DNA of 34,759 nt from assembly GCA_018969605.1 (NCBI GenBank), contig JAGWXY010000017.1:1-34759 (forward strand). The letters run 5' to 3'. This document shows, piece after piece, positions 1 through 7,903 of the stretch. The stretch is from Verrucomicrobiota bacterium (GTDB lineage Bacteria > Verrucomicrobiota > Verrucomicrobiia > Verrucomicrobiales > Akkermansiaceae). The notes under the pieces are model-generated. The model was not told where the DNA came from. It saw nothing but the letters and a program-made list of their open reading frames with translations, and did no database searches. Each line of letters starts with the position of its first letter. Position 1 is the stretch's first letter. Made by a program: the position numbers and the translations under genes.

Positions 1-3000
1 TTGAGTTTTGGATTTTGTAGGATTTGCCGCTGACGGATGACCATGAAATCGTCACCGAGTTGGTGCTGCGTGTGAGGTTGGTGATGCGGAATGCCGAGTT
101 GGCATTGGTTGGGTTGGTGCCGAGGGCGTATTCCTGGGCGTTGGAGAAGCCGTCAGCATCGGGATCGGCGGAAGCGCTCACGCCCGAGGTGGTACCGAAG
201 TATTGGTTCCACCAGGTGTTGGGGAGTCCGTCGGTGCTTTCGTTGACCGTGACCCGGGTGATCGTAGCAGTTTGGTTGATGGTCGCGCTTTCGGTGCTGA
301 GGCGCGTGTGGGTCATTTGCCCTAAATAGAAATTGCTGGCATCGCCGCTGCCAGCGTTGTTGTTGTAGAACTCGATCCACGCGATGTCGTTGCCGCTGGC
401 GAGGGTGCCGGTGATGGCGCTGGATCCGGTGTTGAGCGAGTAGCTGTTGTTGGCTCCGAGGGTGAGCGTGAGAGCGAGGCCATTGCCGGTCCAGCCGAGA
501 TTGGTGTCGCGAGCCGTGGTGGCGTCGTCGATGCGGTAATTTGCTTGGCCGCCCACGAAGTAGAATGCGCAGCGTTTGTTGCCGTTTGCGTCGCGGAGTT
601 CGAAGCCCGTGTTTCCGCCGGATTGGATGCTGTTGTTGTCGATGCGTACCGCGAGGCTGTCGCCTGATCGCATGGTCTGGAGGAAATTGCGGGTGGCCTT
701 GGAATTGCCGCCGCTGTTCGCCCAGAGGCCGAAGCCGTTGGGGGCGCCGACATTCATGTTGCTGTGGGTGCTGTTGCCGGCGAGGAAGAATCCGGCCGCG
801 CCGCTGGGTGTGAGGTACCATGAACCAAAGCCTGTGCCGCCGGTCGATCCGGTCGACCAGTTGCTGTAGTTGGCGGCCGAGTCGCTGAAGGCATCGGATC
901 GCGTCGTCGCATAATTTCCGCTGAAGGTGACGGTGTTGGTTCCGATTGCGAGTGGGATCGTGGTGTTCCATTCCCAGCCGTTGGTGATGTTGCCGCTGGA
1001 GGTGGTGATGTTGCCGCTGTTGCTGGTGGCGGCGTTGGACCAGCGCAGGCCGTTGGTGAAAAGTGCTCCGGCGCGGCCTGAGAAATTGTAATTTTCGGAT
1101 GTCGTTTCGGCGTTGCTGACAGGGTTGAGGATGAGGATCGTTGTGTTGCCGACCGGTGCGAAGGGTGTGGTGGCGGGCACCTGTGCGGATGATGGCGAGT
1201 TGCCGACGCTGTTCACGGCGACGACCGTGTAGTTGTAGGTGGTTTCTGGATTGAGATTGGTGTCGGCGTAGTTGGTGTCCTGCGGTGTCGCGATGGAAAT
1301 GCCATTGCGGTAAACGATGTAGGAGCTTGCGGTGGCGGTGCTGTTCCAGCTGAGTGAGATCGTCGTGCTGGAGGTGACAGTCGCGGTGAGGCCAGTGGGT
1401 GCGGCTGGGGCTTGGCTGATGGGGGCGCTATTGACGCTGAGGTTCCAATCGGCGCCGCCGTTGTTGTCCCACGCGAGATTGTTGCTGCTTTCGGGATTGG
1501 CGGTGAAGACCAAGCGGAGGTTGGTGGTGCCGGCGGGCGGGGTGTAGGTGTATTGCCACTTGGCGTTGTTGAGGGTCATTTGCGGCCGCGGGATCACGCG
1601 GTTGACCCATTCGTTTGGCGCGATGTGAATGTAGACTGGGTCAGCGCTGGCCAGGTTGCGTCCGGCCGGATCGTAAGTGATCGTGACCGGCGAGCCTGCC
1701 ACCGGTGTTGTCGGTGAGGTGGTGACGATCGGGTTTGGAGTGCTGCCACCACCGCCGCCTGCGCCGGAGAAATTTTCCACATAAACATGTTGGATGTCCG
1801 ACTTGTGGACATTGCCTTTCGCGTCCGTGGCCTCGACATAATAATCGAGCAGCTTGTCGCGGAAGCCGGAAAGGTTGGTGTCGGTGATTTTAGCAAAGTA
1901 GTAATCGGCCACCTCATTGGTGGGCAGGAAATAATCGATCTGGTTGTTGGCTGCGGCGGCGTTGAGTGCTGCGCGGGTTTTGGGCAGCTCGCGTTTGTTC
2001 ATTGTGATCGTGACCCACGATCCCACTTCGTTGCCACCCGCATAGGTTTCGTTTTGGTTGCTGGCGAGCGGGTTGGTACCGTCGTTGTCGATGCGGATTT
2101 TCACCTTGAGGTTGCCATCGGGAATGCCGGAAATGTCATAGGCATGCGTCCAGATGTAGAACTCTGAATTCATCCGCTTGAGGAAACGGGTGTCGACGCC
2201 GGGAACATTGTTGAACCAGCCGAAGGTGTAGCCGCCGGGGTTGTAGGGAAAGCGTTGGGGTTTCAGCACGGTTGGTGCGGTGCGGTCTTGTGAGCGGCGG
2301 TTGTTGGCATCGATCCAAGGCGTGAGTTTTTCCACCGCGCGGCGTGTGGCGAGGCCGGGTTTCATTTCATCGTCATTGCCAAGACCGCCGTAGTAGTTGA
2401 AGCCCGAGTCGAGGCCGGCGAGGTAGATGTGCCAGGCGAGCTCGACATCATTCGGGGTGGTCCATGTGCCGTCCCAATCGTAGGGCGCTTGAATTTTCCA
2501 CGCCTGCACGCTGCCGCCTTCGTCGCGCAGGATTTGCTCGGCGGTCTCGCACCAGTTCGCTCCGGCCATGAGTGGGGCGTAGCTGTAAAACTTCAATGCA
2601 AAGCCCGGCGTCTCCATGTCGATCTGCGTACCGGGCACGGTGGTGATCCCGCGATTGGCGACGGTGGAGACGGGTGGCTCGATCCACTTGAGGAAATTCG
2701 GCGAGCCGTAGCACATGTCGGGGAAGATCCATGCGCCATCTTCGATGTGGGCGACGGGTGCGGCGGCGCCGTGGGCGTTGACGAAATCCTGCGGTGTTGA
2801 GGCGCGGTATCCGGCCGAGACCGATTCGTTGAAAAACTGCGGCGTCGCTTCGAACCATGAGCTTGAGCCGCCGCCCCATGCGTTGTCGCCATCGGTGGAT
2901 GGCATCACCATCACCGGACGCGTCGGGTCGGTGGCAAATGGAGAAATGAATTGCCCGATCTTGCCGATTCCTTCGTTGGCGTAACCGTAACGATAAGACA

Positions 3001-3976
3001 GCACATCATCCGAGGGCACGGCGATCATGGTTTTTTCCGCGCCGGTTTCCGGATTCACATGCTTCACCTTGTGGAGTTGGTAGGCGTAGGGTGAGACATT
3101 CCACGCGGCTTTGCCGGGATCCGGCTCGCCGAACCACCAGCCGTCAGTGGGCGAGGGGCCGAGTTGGTCGGCGCGGTTGGGCGGGCTGGAGTAAATGTTG
3201 TAGCTGCCGGTCGGATTCGCCTTGGTGTTGTAGGTCGGGCAGGTGCGGCTGATGTGATGGCTTGGCACGATGATCCATTGATAGCCTTCGTCGGCGAGCA
3301 CATCGATCAGATGGCGCGAGTAGCCCATTTCGGTGGGAAAGAATCCTTTCGAATGGTCGCTGAGGTTGGCGTTGCCGCCCCATGCCTTCCACCATGCCTG
3401 CTTGAAAATTTGCAGCTCCTTGCGGAAGACCGATTTCGGTAGCAATGGTGCGAGCGAGTGATGGTAGGTGAAGCCGACGAGGTCCATGCGTGTGGACCCG
3501 GCCGGAGTACGCCATCCGCGGGCTTCGCGATAGCCGTTGTTCCACCCTGAGCCGTAGCCCAGTTGGCCGAGCGAGCCGAGTTGGCGGACATTGTCGATGA
3601 GCGAACCCGAGTAGCTGATGGCAAAACCACCGGCATTATTGAAGCTGGTGAGCGAATTGCGTGGGCCGCTTTGGTAGGAATTCCTGCGGTCATCGAGACC
3701 GAAGATCTCGGTGAGATTGTTTTCCGGGTGCTGCTTCGGACTGAGGCCACCGTAATTTTGACCCGACTTCATCACGATCGAATCCCATGCGTATTGCACG
3801 CGGTTCGTTTGAGGGCCGTTGTTGTTCCACTCCGGCCAATAGGTTGGCTGGTGGTTGTGCCAGAAGCGCGACACATACACCTTGTCGTTGGCGCTGGCGA
3901 AAGTGGCGGAGGCCAATAGTAAAAATCCGATACTCTGATGGACAAGGGTGTGCCCGGGTTTTTGATGCATCGACAT
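1..3976 (-). CDS. Secreted multidomain GH57-like glycoside hydrolase (alpha-glucan active), 3' end beyond window
   Basis: The reading frame stays open from an ATG at 3976 to the left edge, giving at least 1325 residues; the stop lies outside. Residues 1-29 form a signal peptide ending ASA before NDK. Residues 38-44 read FWHNHQP, like the first conserved GH57 motif (HxHQP). FFPTE with Glu216 fits the GH57 nucleophile motif, and STDGDNAW with Asp362 fits the acid/base motif. After the catalytic part, residues about 748-850 resemble a starch-binding CBM25/26-type module, about 854-940 an Fn3 domain (LSWNSTATASSYIVYRNG), and about 940-1240 a further Ig/lectin-like stretch. Residues about 1270-1290 carry DADGFSNAQEYALGTNP, a tail common in secreted verrucomicrobial proteins. 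Expected role: extracellular hydrolysis or transfer on starch or glycogen-like glucans. An in-frame ATG at 3970 is an alternative start; neither has a clear ribosome site. Family is inferred from motifs; exact specificity is unknown. Confidence 0.75.
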   Translation of the reverse strand, partial: MSMHQKPGHTLVHQSIGFLLLASATFASANDKVYVSRFWHNHQPTYWPEWNNNGPQTNRVQYAWDSIVMKSGQNYGGLSPKQHPENNLTEIFGLDDRRNSYQSGPRNSLTSFNNAGGFAISYSGSLIDNVRQLGSLGQLGYGSGWNNGYREARGWRTPAGSTRMDLVGFTYHHSLAPLLPKSVFRKELQIFKQAWWKAWGGNANLSDHSKGFFPTEMGYSRHLIDVLADEGYQWIIVPSHHISRTCPTYNTKANPTGSYNIYSSPPNRADQLGPSPTDGWWFGEPDPGKAAWNVSPYAYQLHKVKHVNPETGAEKTMIAVPSDDVLSYRYGYANEGIGKIGQFISPFATDPTRPVMVMPSTDGDNAWGGGSSSWFEATPQFFNESVSAGYRASTPQDFVNAHGAAAPVAHIEDGAWIFPDMCYGSPNFLKWIEPPVSTVANRGITTVPGTQIDMETPGFALKFYSYAPLMAGANWCETAEQILRDEGGSVQAWKIQAPYDWDGTWTTPNDVELAWHIYLAGLDSGFNYYGGLGNDDEMKPGLATRRAVEKLTPWIDANNRRSQDRTAPTVLKPQRFPYNPGGYTFGWFNNVPGVDTRFLKRMNSEFYIWTHAYDISGIPDGNLKVKIRIDNDGTNPLASNQNETYAGGNEVGSWVTITMNKRELPKTRAALNAAAANNQIDYFLPTNEVADYYFAKITDTNLSGFRDKLLDYYVEATDAKGNVHKSDIQHVYVENFSGAGGGGGSTPNPIVTTSPTTPVAGSPVTITYDPAGRNLASADPVYIHIAPNEWVNRVIPRPQMTLNNAKWQYTYTPPAGTTNLRLVFTANPESSNNLAWDNNGGADWNLSVNSAPISQAPAAPTGLTATVTSSTTISLSWNSTATASSYIVYRNGISIATPQDTNYADTNLNPETTYNYTVVAVNSVGNSPSSAQVPATTPFAPVGNTTILILNPVSNAETTSENYNFSGRAGALFTNGLRWSNAATSNSGNITTSSGNITNGWEWNTTIPLAIGTNTVTFSGNYATTRSDAFSDSAANYSNWSTGSTGGTGFGSWYLTPSGAAGFFLAGNSTHSNMNVGAPNGFGLWANSGGNSKATRNFLQTMRSGDSLAVRIDNNSIQSGGNTGFELRDANGNKRCAFYFVGGQANYRIDDATTARDTNLGWTGNGLALTLTLGANNSYSLNTGSSAITGTLASGNDIAWIEFYNNNAGSGDASNFYLGQMTHTRLSTESATINQTATITRVTVNESTDGLPNTWWNQYFGTTSGVSASADPDADGFSNAQEYALGTNPTNANSAFRITNLTRSTNSVTISWSSVSGKSYKIQNS

Positions 3977-4107
3977 GATGAAGGGTTATACCATGCCTAT
4001 GTGATGGATGGTATGGGGCGTTTAGAGCATTTCGCTGCTCGTGGTACTCATCGGGCCAACGCCCCAGGGAGCTTGCAATTGGCGGACTCTGTTCCGTTTG
4101 CCCAAAC
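3977..4107. other. Spacer between hydrolase gene and element end
   Basis: About 130 bases with no open frame of note. It should hold the promoter of the leftward hydrolase gene. It was probably the sequence directly downstream of the tRNA-Thr gene before the element inserted. No confident promoter boxes were seen. Confidence 0.4.
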
Positions 4108-4159
4108 CAATGGAGCCGCTGGTCGGATTTGAACCGACGACCTGCTCATTACGAATGAG
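4108..4159 (-). repeat. attL: left 52-bp direct repeat, 3' fragment of tRNA-Thr
   Basis: Identical over 52 bp to 9963-10014. It covers the tRNA from the anticodon stem-loop to the encoded CCA (4111-4159) plus three flanking bases. Beyond 4159 the sequence leaves the tRNA consensus (ACAGTC against CTGCTC), so there is no D arm or 5' acceptor strand and this is not a functional tRNA. Confidence 0.9.
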
Positions 4160-4171
4160 ACAGTCTTTCTG

Positions 4172-4208
4172 TAAGTCATTGATATTTAGAGGGTATTTTT
4201 AAGTCATT
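4172..4208. repeat. Pair of 9-bp direct repeats near the left end, possible integrase arm sites
   Basis: TAAGTCATT occurs at 4172-4180 and 4200-4208, just inside the left attachment site and upstream of the integrase gene. Eight of the nine bases recur in inverse orientation (AATGACTT) at 9546-9553, about 410 bp from the right end. Short repeats inside both ends would fit arm-type binding sites of a tyrosine recombinase, but such short words also occur by chance. Confidence 0.3.
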
Positions 4209-4263
4209 TTAGCCAAATCACACATTTTATTGCTTTTTAAAGTGAATAAGGCAAGTTTGAGCC

Positions 4264-5475
4264 ATGGCCAAACCGATCCGATTCACACCGAAAAACAGCC
4301 CCTCTGGATGGCGCATCAATATCCCTGCCAAGATCTCTGAGACTGGCAAAAGACAGCAGGTGTTTTATCGCACGCAGAAGCTAGCTTTAGCTGCCGCAGA
4401 CGATCTCAAGCGCAAGGTGGAGCTGTTCGGTGTCCAGACGCGTGCCATCAGCCCCACAGTGGCAGAGCAAGCCACAGCGGCTCTCAACTTGCTCGAGCCC
4501 TATGGCATTTCACTGCTGGAGGCAGCCAGGCGCATTGCCGAGATCGAGAGCATGCAGCGCAGGAGCTCGACTATTGAAGATGTGCTAGACGGTTACGAGG
4601 CCGCCAAAGGTGGTCGCAGCGATAGACATACTCGAACCATCACCTACATGAGCCGGCATTTGCGCGAGGATTTCCCACAGCGAATGATCAGTTCAATCAC
4701 CGCTAATGAGCTCCAAGCGCATCTGGAGGCTCGTACAGGCGGCCCTACGGCCTTTAACGACCGACTCCGACTTCTCACGGGCTTATGGCGCTGGGCGGCC
4801 AAGCCTCCACGCGAATGGTGCAATCCCGATACCCTGAAGCACCTCGAACGCAAGGAAGCCGTGACGAGTGAAATCGGCACTCTCACCGCCAATGAAGCAG
4901 CCACCTTGCTCACCACAGCAGAGAAGCATTTTCCCGATACCGTGATCCCGTTCGCCATCGCTCTTTTTACAGGCATGAGGATGCAGGAAATCGAGCGGCT
5001 CAAGCCCGAGGATATCGCTCCTGAAGGGATCACCGTGAGCCAAGGGAAATCGAAGACCAAGCAGCGCCGATTCATTCAGATGCCAGACCCTCTCGCCGCA
5101 TGGCTGGAAGCCTATCCCATCACGGATTGCGTCTGCCCACCTAATTGGAGCAGGAAGGAAAAAGCGGTTCGCCGCCTTGCGGGCTGGAAGGTATGGTCCG
5201 ATCTCGTGCCGACTTTAAAGCTCAAGACTCCCATGAAAGCAGAGCCACCCAAGAACGCCCCAGAATGGCCCCAGAACGCCCTGAGGCACACAGCTGCCAG
5301 CGTGGCCCTAGCACTTGGCAAGGATCTGCCGACATTGATCTTCGAGCACGGCCACTCAGGAGGCACCGATCTTCTCAAGAAGCATTACATTGGACGCATG
5401 CCCAAGAAGGAAGCTCAGGCGATCTGGACACTGGGCCCCAAAGGAAAGAAGCTCCCAACCTTCAAGATTGCATGA
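4264..5475 (+). CDS. int: Tyrosine recombinase / integrase of the island
   Basis: 403 residues, the normal size for a tRNA-targeting integrase. The N-terminal about 60 residues look like a short arm-binding segment (WRINIPAKISETGKRQQVF); residues about 103-185 are the core-binding helical region; the catalytic domain follows from about 205. Visible active-site residues are Arg239 (LFTGMRMQEI), a candidate Lys in GKSKTKQRR (about 264-266), Arg341-His342 (NALRHTAAS), His364 (EHGHSGGTD) and the nucleophile Tyr375 (KKHYIG). The first residue of the usual HxxR box is Asn338 instead of His. The gene starts 104 bases inside the left attachment repeat and reads inward. It should catalyse integration at, and excision from, the tRNA-Thr site. 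ATG start; no strong ribosome site seen. Confidence 0.93.
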   Translation: MAKPIRFTPKNSPSGWRINIPAKISETGKRQQVFYRTQKLALAAADDLKRKVELFGVQTRAISPTVAEQATAALNLLEPYGISLLEAARRIAEIESMQRRSSTIEDVLDGYEAAKGGRSDRHTRTITYMSRHLREDFPQRMISSITANELQAHLEARTGGPTAFNDRLRLLTGLWRWAAKPPREWCNPDTLKHLERKEAVTSEIGTLTANEAATLLTTAEKHFPDTVIPFAIALFTGMRMQEIERLKPEDIAPEGITVSQGKSKTKQRRFIQMPDPLAAWLEAYPITDCVCPPNWSRKEKAVRRLAGWKVWSDLVPTLKLKTPMKAEPPKNAPEWPQNALRHTAASVALALGKDLPTLIFEHGHSGGTDLLKKHYIGRMPKKEAQAIWTLGPKGKKLPTFKIA

Positions 5476-5529
5476 TTTTTACTCAGACAAAAACCATTCT
5501 AGCTACTCGCTGATTTTTGTTGGCGGTTA

Positions 5530-5557
5530 TTGGCAATATGCTGACATAGACTAATAT
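5530..5557 (+). promoter_or_regulatory. Candidate sigma70-type promoter for the xis/unknown gene pair
   Basis: TTGGCA (5530-5535) and TAATAT (5552-5557) are separated by 16 bases in an AT-rich leader, about 28 bases before the ATG at 5586. The spacing is acceptable for a housekeeping promoter. This is a motif reading only. Confidence 0.4.
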
Positions 5558-5585
5558 ATAAAATGTGTGTTAGTATGCTTTTCTA

Positions 5586-5792
5586 ATGTCGAATAAGCCA
5601 AGCAACACACATCAGAACGAACGAGAAATTGTCACAGCATCCCAGCTCGCAAAGCGTTACAAAGTCACAAACCCTACAGTCTATCTGTGGGCAAAGCTGG
5701 GAAAAATACCCTGCATTAAGTTCGAACGAACGATTCGCTTTGATTTGCAAGCGGTGATAAACCTAATTGAGGGAAGGGAAATGCTTGAATGA
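5586..5792 (+). CDS. Small excisionase-like HTH DNA-binding protein
   Basis: 68 residues. Residues about 16-60 (TASQLAKRYKVTNPTVYLWAKLGKIP, then a beta turn and FDLQAVINLI) match the MerR/excisionase-type winged helix (HTH_17 family): a first helix, a recognition helix with TVYLW, and the KIPCIKFERTIRF wing. Proteins of this size next to an integrase act as recombination directionality factors or as repressors of the element. The ATGA overlap with the next gene (5789-5792) implies translational coupling. Whether it drives excision or represses transcription cannot be told from sequence. Confidence 0.82.
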   Translation: MSNKPSNTHQNEREIVTASQLAKRYKVTNPTVYLWAKLGKIPCIKFERTIRFDLQAVINLIEGREMLE

Positions 5793-6658
5793 AAAGCGCC
5801 GCGCAGCTAGCGCCCAAAATAGCGGAGAGATTTGAGCGAATGATGGCCAACGCCCCTGACGATCACTCCGAACTAGCGGAAATTAAGCAACCTTTTAGAA
5901 TTGTAGAAAAAGTTGAGTTAGATAGTCCCTTGGCCTCTGAAATTTCTGAATCTTCTCAATATTCTGTACCTCTAGAATCTGAAGTTTGTATTTCTGAAAC
6001 TTCTGTAATCTGTGGTTCTGTAGATTCTATGGGTTCTGTAAATTCTATGGCTTCTATGTACACATGGGAGAATCTGGCTTTAGCTGCGAAGGCTGAAAAG
6101 GAAGCCAAGAAAAGTCTCTCCCCTCAAATCAGAAAATGGTATAATGAATGGATTGACCATGTTTATGAAGCAGATGCTACAAAATGGCAAAACCAGATCT
6201 CAGACATGATCGGCAAGCACCTCATGCACGCGACGGGAAAAGAAAACACCCTTGCCCTCGTCATGGCCTTCCATGATCTCAACACATCAAAATTCGCTAG
6301 CATTTCAAGAGAAGGATTCATCGCCAGCGCTGAGGAAATCATGATGCGGGAGCTTGCTTCATGGACTGAGGCATTGCCATCCGGGGAAGCCGACTATTAT
6401 CAGCAGTTGCCTGCGCCGCATCAGGAAGCCTTCCGCATCTGCCGTTCCCTCACGCTCCGCGCATTGGAGAAGACAGGGACACCCACCTTCTTCCTAGGCG
6501 GCCACGAACTCGCAAAGCGCATCTCCATCAGCGACCGAGAAGCGGGACGCATTCTGAATAAATCCCCCTTCCTCAAATGCGTGGAAAGGGGCAAGCCTTG
6601 GCAGACAGGAACCAAGCCCCAAGCATCCTGCTGGCAATGGATCTACCCACTGGGATAG
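5789..6658 (+). CDS. Unknown element protein with Ser-rich repeat tract and possible C-terminal winged helix
   Basis: 289 residues, coupled by ATGA overlap to the HTH gene. I do not recognise the family with confidence. Residues 1-48 are charged. Residues about 50-90 are a low-complexity tract with Ser about every third residue, encoded by a degenerate 9-bp repeat (5936-6057). Residues about 91-210 are predicted helical with several Trp (IRKWYNEWIDHVY). The C-terminus (FFLGGHELAKRISISDREAGRIL ... SCWQWIYPL, about 233-288) looks like a winged helix of the kind found at the end of plasmid or island replication and primase-associated proteins. Position next to int and xis suggests a core function such as replication initiation or control of the element. 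No nuclease, helicase or polymerase motif is visible. The repeat half is AT-rich with TCT/TCA serine codons; the 3' half is GC-richer. Confidence 0.7.
   Translation: MKSAAQLAPKIAERFERMMANAPDDHSELAEIKQPFRIVEKVELDSPLASEISESSQYSVPLESEVCISETSVICGSVDSMGSVNSMASMYTWENLALAAKAEKEAKKSLSPQIRKWYNEWIDHVYEADATKWQNQISDMIGKHLMHATGKENTLALVMAFHDLNTSKFASISREGFIASAEEIMMRELASWTEALPSGEADYYQQLPAPHQEAFRICRSLTLRALEKTGTPTFFLGGHELAKRISISDREAGRILNKSPFLKCVERGKPWQTGTKPQASCWQWIYPLG
5936..6057 (+). repeat. Degenerate 9-bp tandem repeat (TTCTGTANN-like) inside the unknown gene
   Basis: TCTGA, TCTGT or TCTAT words start at 5936, 5945, 5954, 5963, then 5978, 5993, 6002, then 6017, 6026, 6035, 6044 and 6053. The spacing is 9 bases with register jumps of 15, all multiples of three. 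The tract encodes Ser-X-X triplets such as SVD SMG SVN SMA. It could be iteron-like binding DNA, a flexible linker, or both. Confidence 0.75.
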
Positions 6659-6721
6659 AACGATTGCGAAGCCGCCGCATTTCACCTTCCTGTCGCTCCC
6701 GCAAGTTGGTAGAAGCACCTC

Positions 6722-7729
6722 GTGAAGAACGCACAGCATCTCCTAGCCACTATCGCAGCCATCATCGTCTTGGCTTTCTTTAGCGTTGCGCTCACAAATT
6801 GCAAAACTCGCGAGAAAGCCGGTGAGACTTTCGAGGAGACGCTCACCAAAGCCGAGCAGGGCGAGACAGATACGGACGTAGAAACACCACACAAAGCCAA
6901 GAAGAGTGATCCTGAGAAGACTTTCGAGGAGACACGCGCCAAAGCCGAGCAGGGGGATGCTGAGGCTCAATACAATCTTGGCAGGTGCTACTACAAAGGC
7001 GAAGGCGTAGAGAAGAACGAAATAGAGGCCGTAAAGTGGTTTCGTCAGTCTGCCGAGCAAGGTTTTGCTGAGGCTCAATACAATCTTGGCAGGTGCCACT
7101 ACCTAGGCGAGGGCGTGGAGAAGAACGACTTAGAAGCCGTTAAGTGGTCACGCAAAGCCGCCGAGAACGCGAATGCTAATGGTCAAATGCTTTATGGCTA
7201 TCTGTGGGCAAATGGCGAAGGTGTAGAAAAGAACGAAATAGAAGCCGTTAAGTGGTTTCGTCAGTCTGCCGAGCAGGGGGAGGAGGGTGGTCAATACTTT
7301 CTTGGAGAAAGCTACGCCGAGGGTAAAGGCGTGGAAAAGAACGAAGTCGAAGCGGTGGAATGGTATCGGAAGGCCGCTGTGCAGGGTCTTGCATCAGCCC
7401 AATTCGAACTTGGCATGTGCTACTGCACTGGCAAAGGCGTGGTGAAAAACGAAATAGAAGCCATCAAGTGGTATCGCAGGGCTGCTTTGCAAGGATATGC
7501 GGAGTCGCTATTGAGCCTAGGCTTGTCCTACGACAAAGGCGAAGGCGTGAAGAAGAACGATTTACTCGCTTATCAGTGGTATCTTTTAGCATCTGCAAAG
7601 GGCAATGAGACAGCTAGGGAAAACGTGTCAGCAATAGAAGCGAAGCTCACCCCCAAGCAACGAGCAGAAGGTCAGCGTCTAGCCACGGAATGGCAGGCAG
7701 CGTTTGAAAAGAGGAAGACGAAGAAATAA
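6722..7729 (+). CDS. Sel1-repeat protein with N-terminal export/anchor segment
   Basis: 335 residues from a GTG start. Residues 6-25 are hydrophobic (LLATIAAIIVLAFFSVALT) followed by NC at 26-27; this resembles a lipoprotein signal, but Asn directly before Cys27 is unusual for a lipobox, so a plain membrane anchor is also possible. A charged linker (residues 28-78) contains a duplicated TFEET(L/R)(T/A)KAEQG segment. Six 36-residue Sel1-like repeats follow (about 79-294) with the signature AQYNLGxxYxxGxGVxKNxxEAVKWxRxAAEQG. Sel1 repeats fold as alpha solenoids and mediate protein-protein contacts in the envelope. The 64-base gap to the previous gene suggests cotranscription. Likely element cargo; the partner is unknown. 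Confidence 0.88.
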   Translation: MKNAQHLLATIAAIIVLAFFSVALTNCKTREKAGETFEETLTKAEQGETDTDVETPHKAKKSDPEKTFEETRAKAEQGDAEAQYNLGRCYYKGEGVEKNEIEAVKWFRQSAEQGFAEAQYNLGRCHYLGEGVEKNDLEAVKWSRKAAENANANGQMLYGYLWANGEGVEKNEIEAVKWFRQSAEQGEEGGQYFLGESYAEGKGVEKNEVEAVEWYRKAAVQGLASAQFELGMCYCTGKGVVKNEIEAIKWYRRAALQGYAESLLSLGLSYDKGEGVKKNDLLAYQWYLLASAKGNETARENVSAIEAKLTPKQRAEGQRLATEWQAAFEKRKTKK

Positions 7730-7853
7730 GTGCGCATCGGATCAAACCGCGTTGCATTTCGATCTTTTTTGTCTGGAAGCAATGGATTTACCCATTGGAA
7801 GCCCGCGTCAAAAAACAGTGCCTGAGTTACTTGTGGCTAACTAAGGAGGAATA
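7730..7853. other. Gap after Sel1 gene
   Basis: No gene. A run of six T at 7765-7770 follows a weak GATC/GATC pairing and could be a poor terminator. A strong ribosome-site-like AAGGAGGA at 7843-7850 precedes the ATG at 7854, which opens only a 9-codon frame inside the inverted repeat. Confidence 0.35.
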
Positions 7854-7899
7854 ATGTCCGGAAATTCGGAAACCCTAGGGTAACTGGATTTCCGGACAT
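7854..7899. repeat. Perfect 12-bp inverted repeat with palindromic centre
   Basis: ATGTCCGGAAAT (7854-7865) and ATTTCCGGACAT (7888-7899) are exact inverse copies around 22 bases that contain ACCCTAGGGT, itself a palindrome (7872-7881). A further CTAAGG/CCTTAG pair flanks it (7841-7846 and 7902-7907), so the second arm reaches the stop codon of the leftward gene. It sits between two converging genes, so it may act as a bidirectional terminator, but no T-run follows on either side. A recombinase or regulator site is equally possible. Confidence 0.65.
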
Positions 7900-7903
7900 G
7901 CCC

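Noticed and set aside
153-971. 272-codon frame on the minus strand with Arg/His/Gln-rich product
   Set aside because: It lies in another frame of the GH57-like gene, whose open frame with clear domain motifs covers 1-3976. The composition is typical of an out-of-frame reading of GC-rich coding DNA.
4108-4159. A second tRNA-Thr gene
   Set aside because: Only the anticodon loop to CCA part is present; the D arm and 5' acceptor strand are missing. It is the attachment-site fragment.
5936-6057. CRISPR array
   Set aside because: The repeat unit is only 9 bases, degenerate and without spacers, and it keeps the reading frame of a protein.
6722-7729. TPR-type toxin or effector
   Set aside because: The repeats fit Sel1 spacing (36 residues) and there is no catalytic domain, so no toxin function can be claimed.
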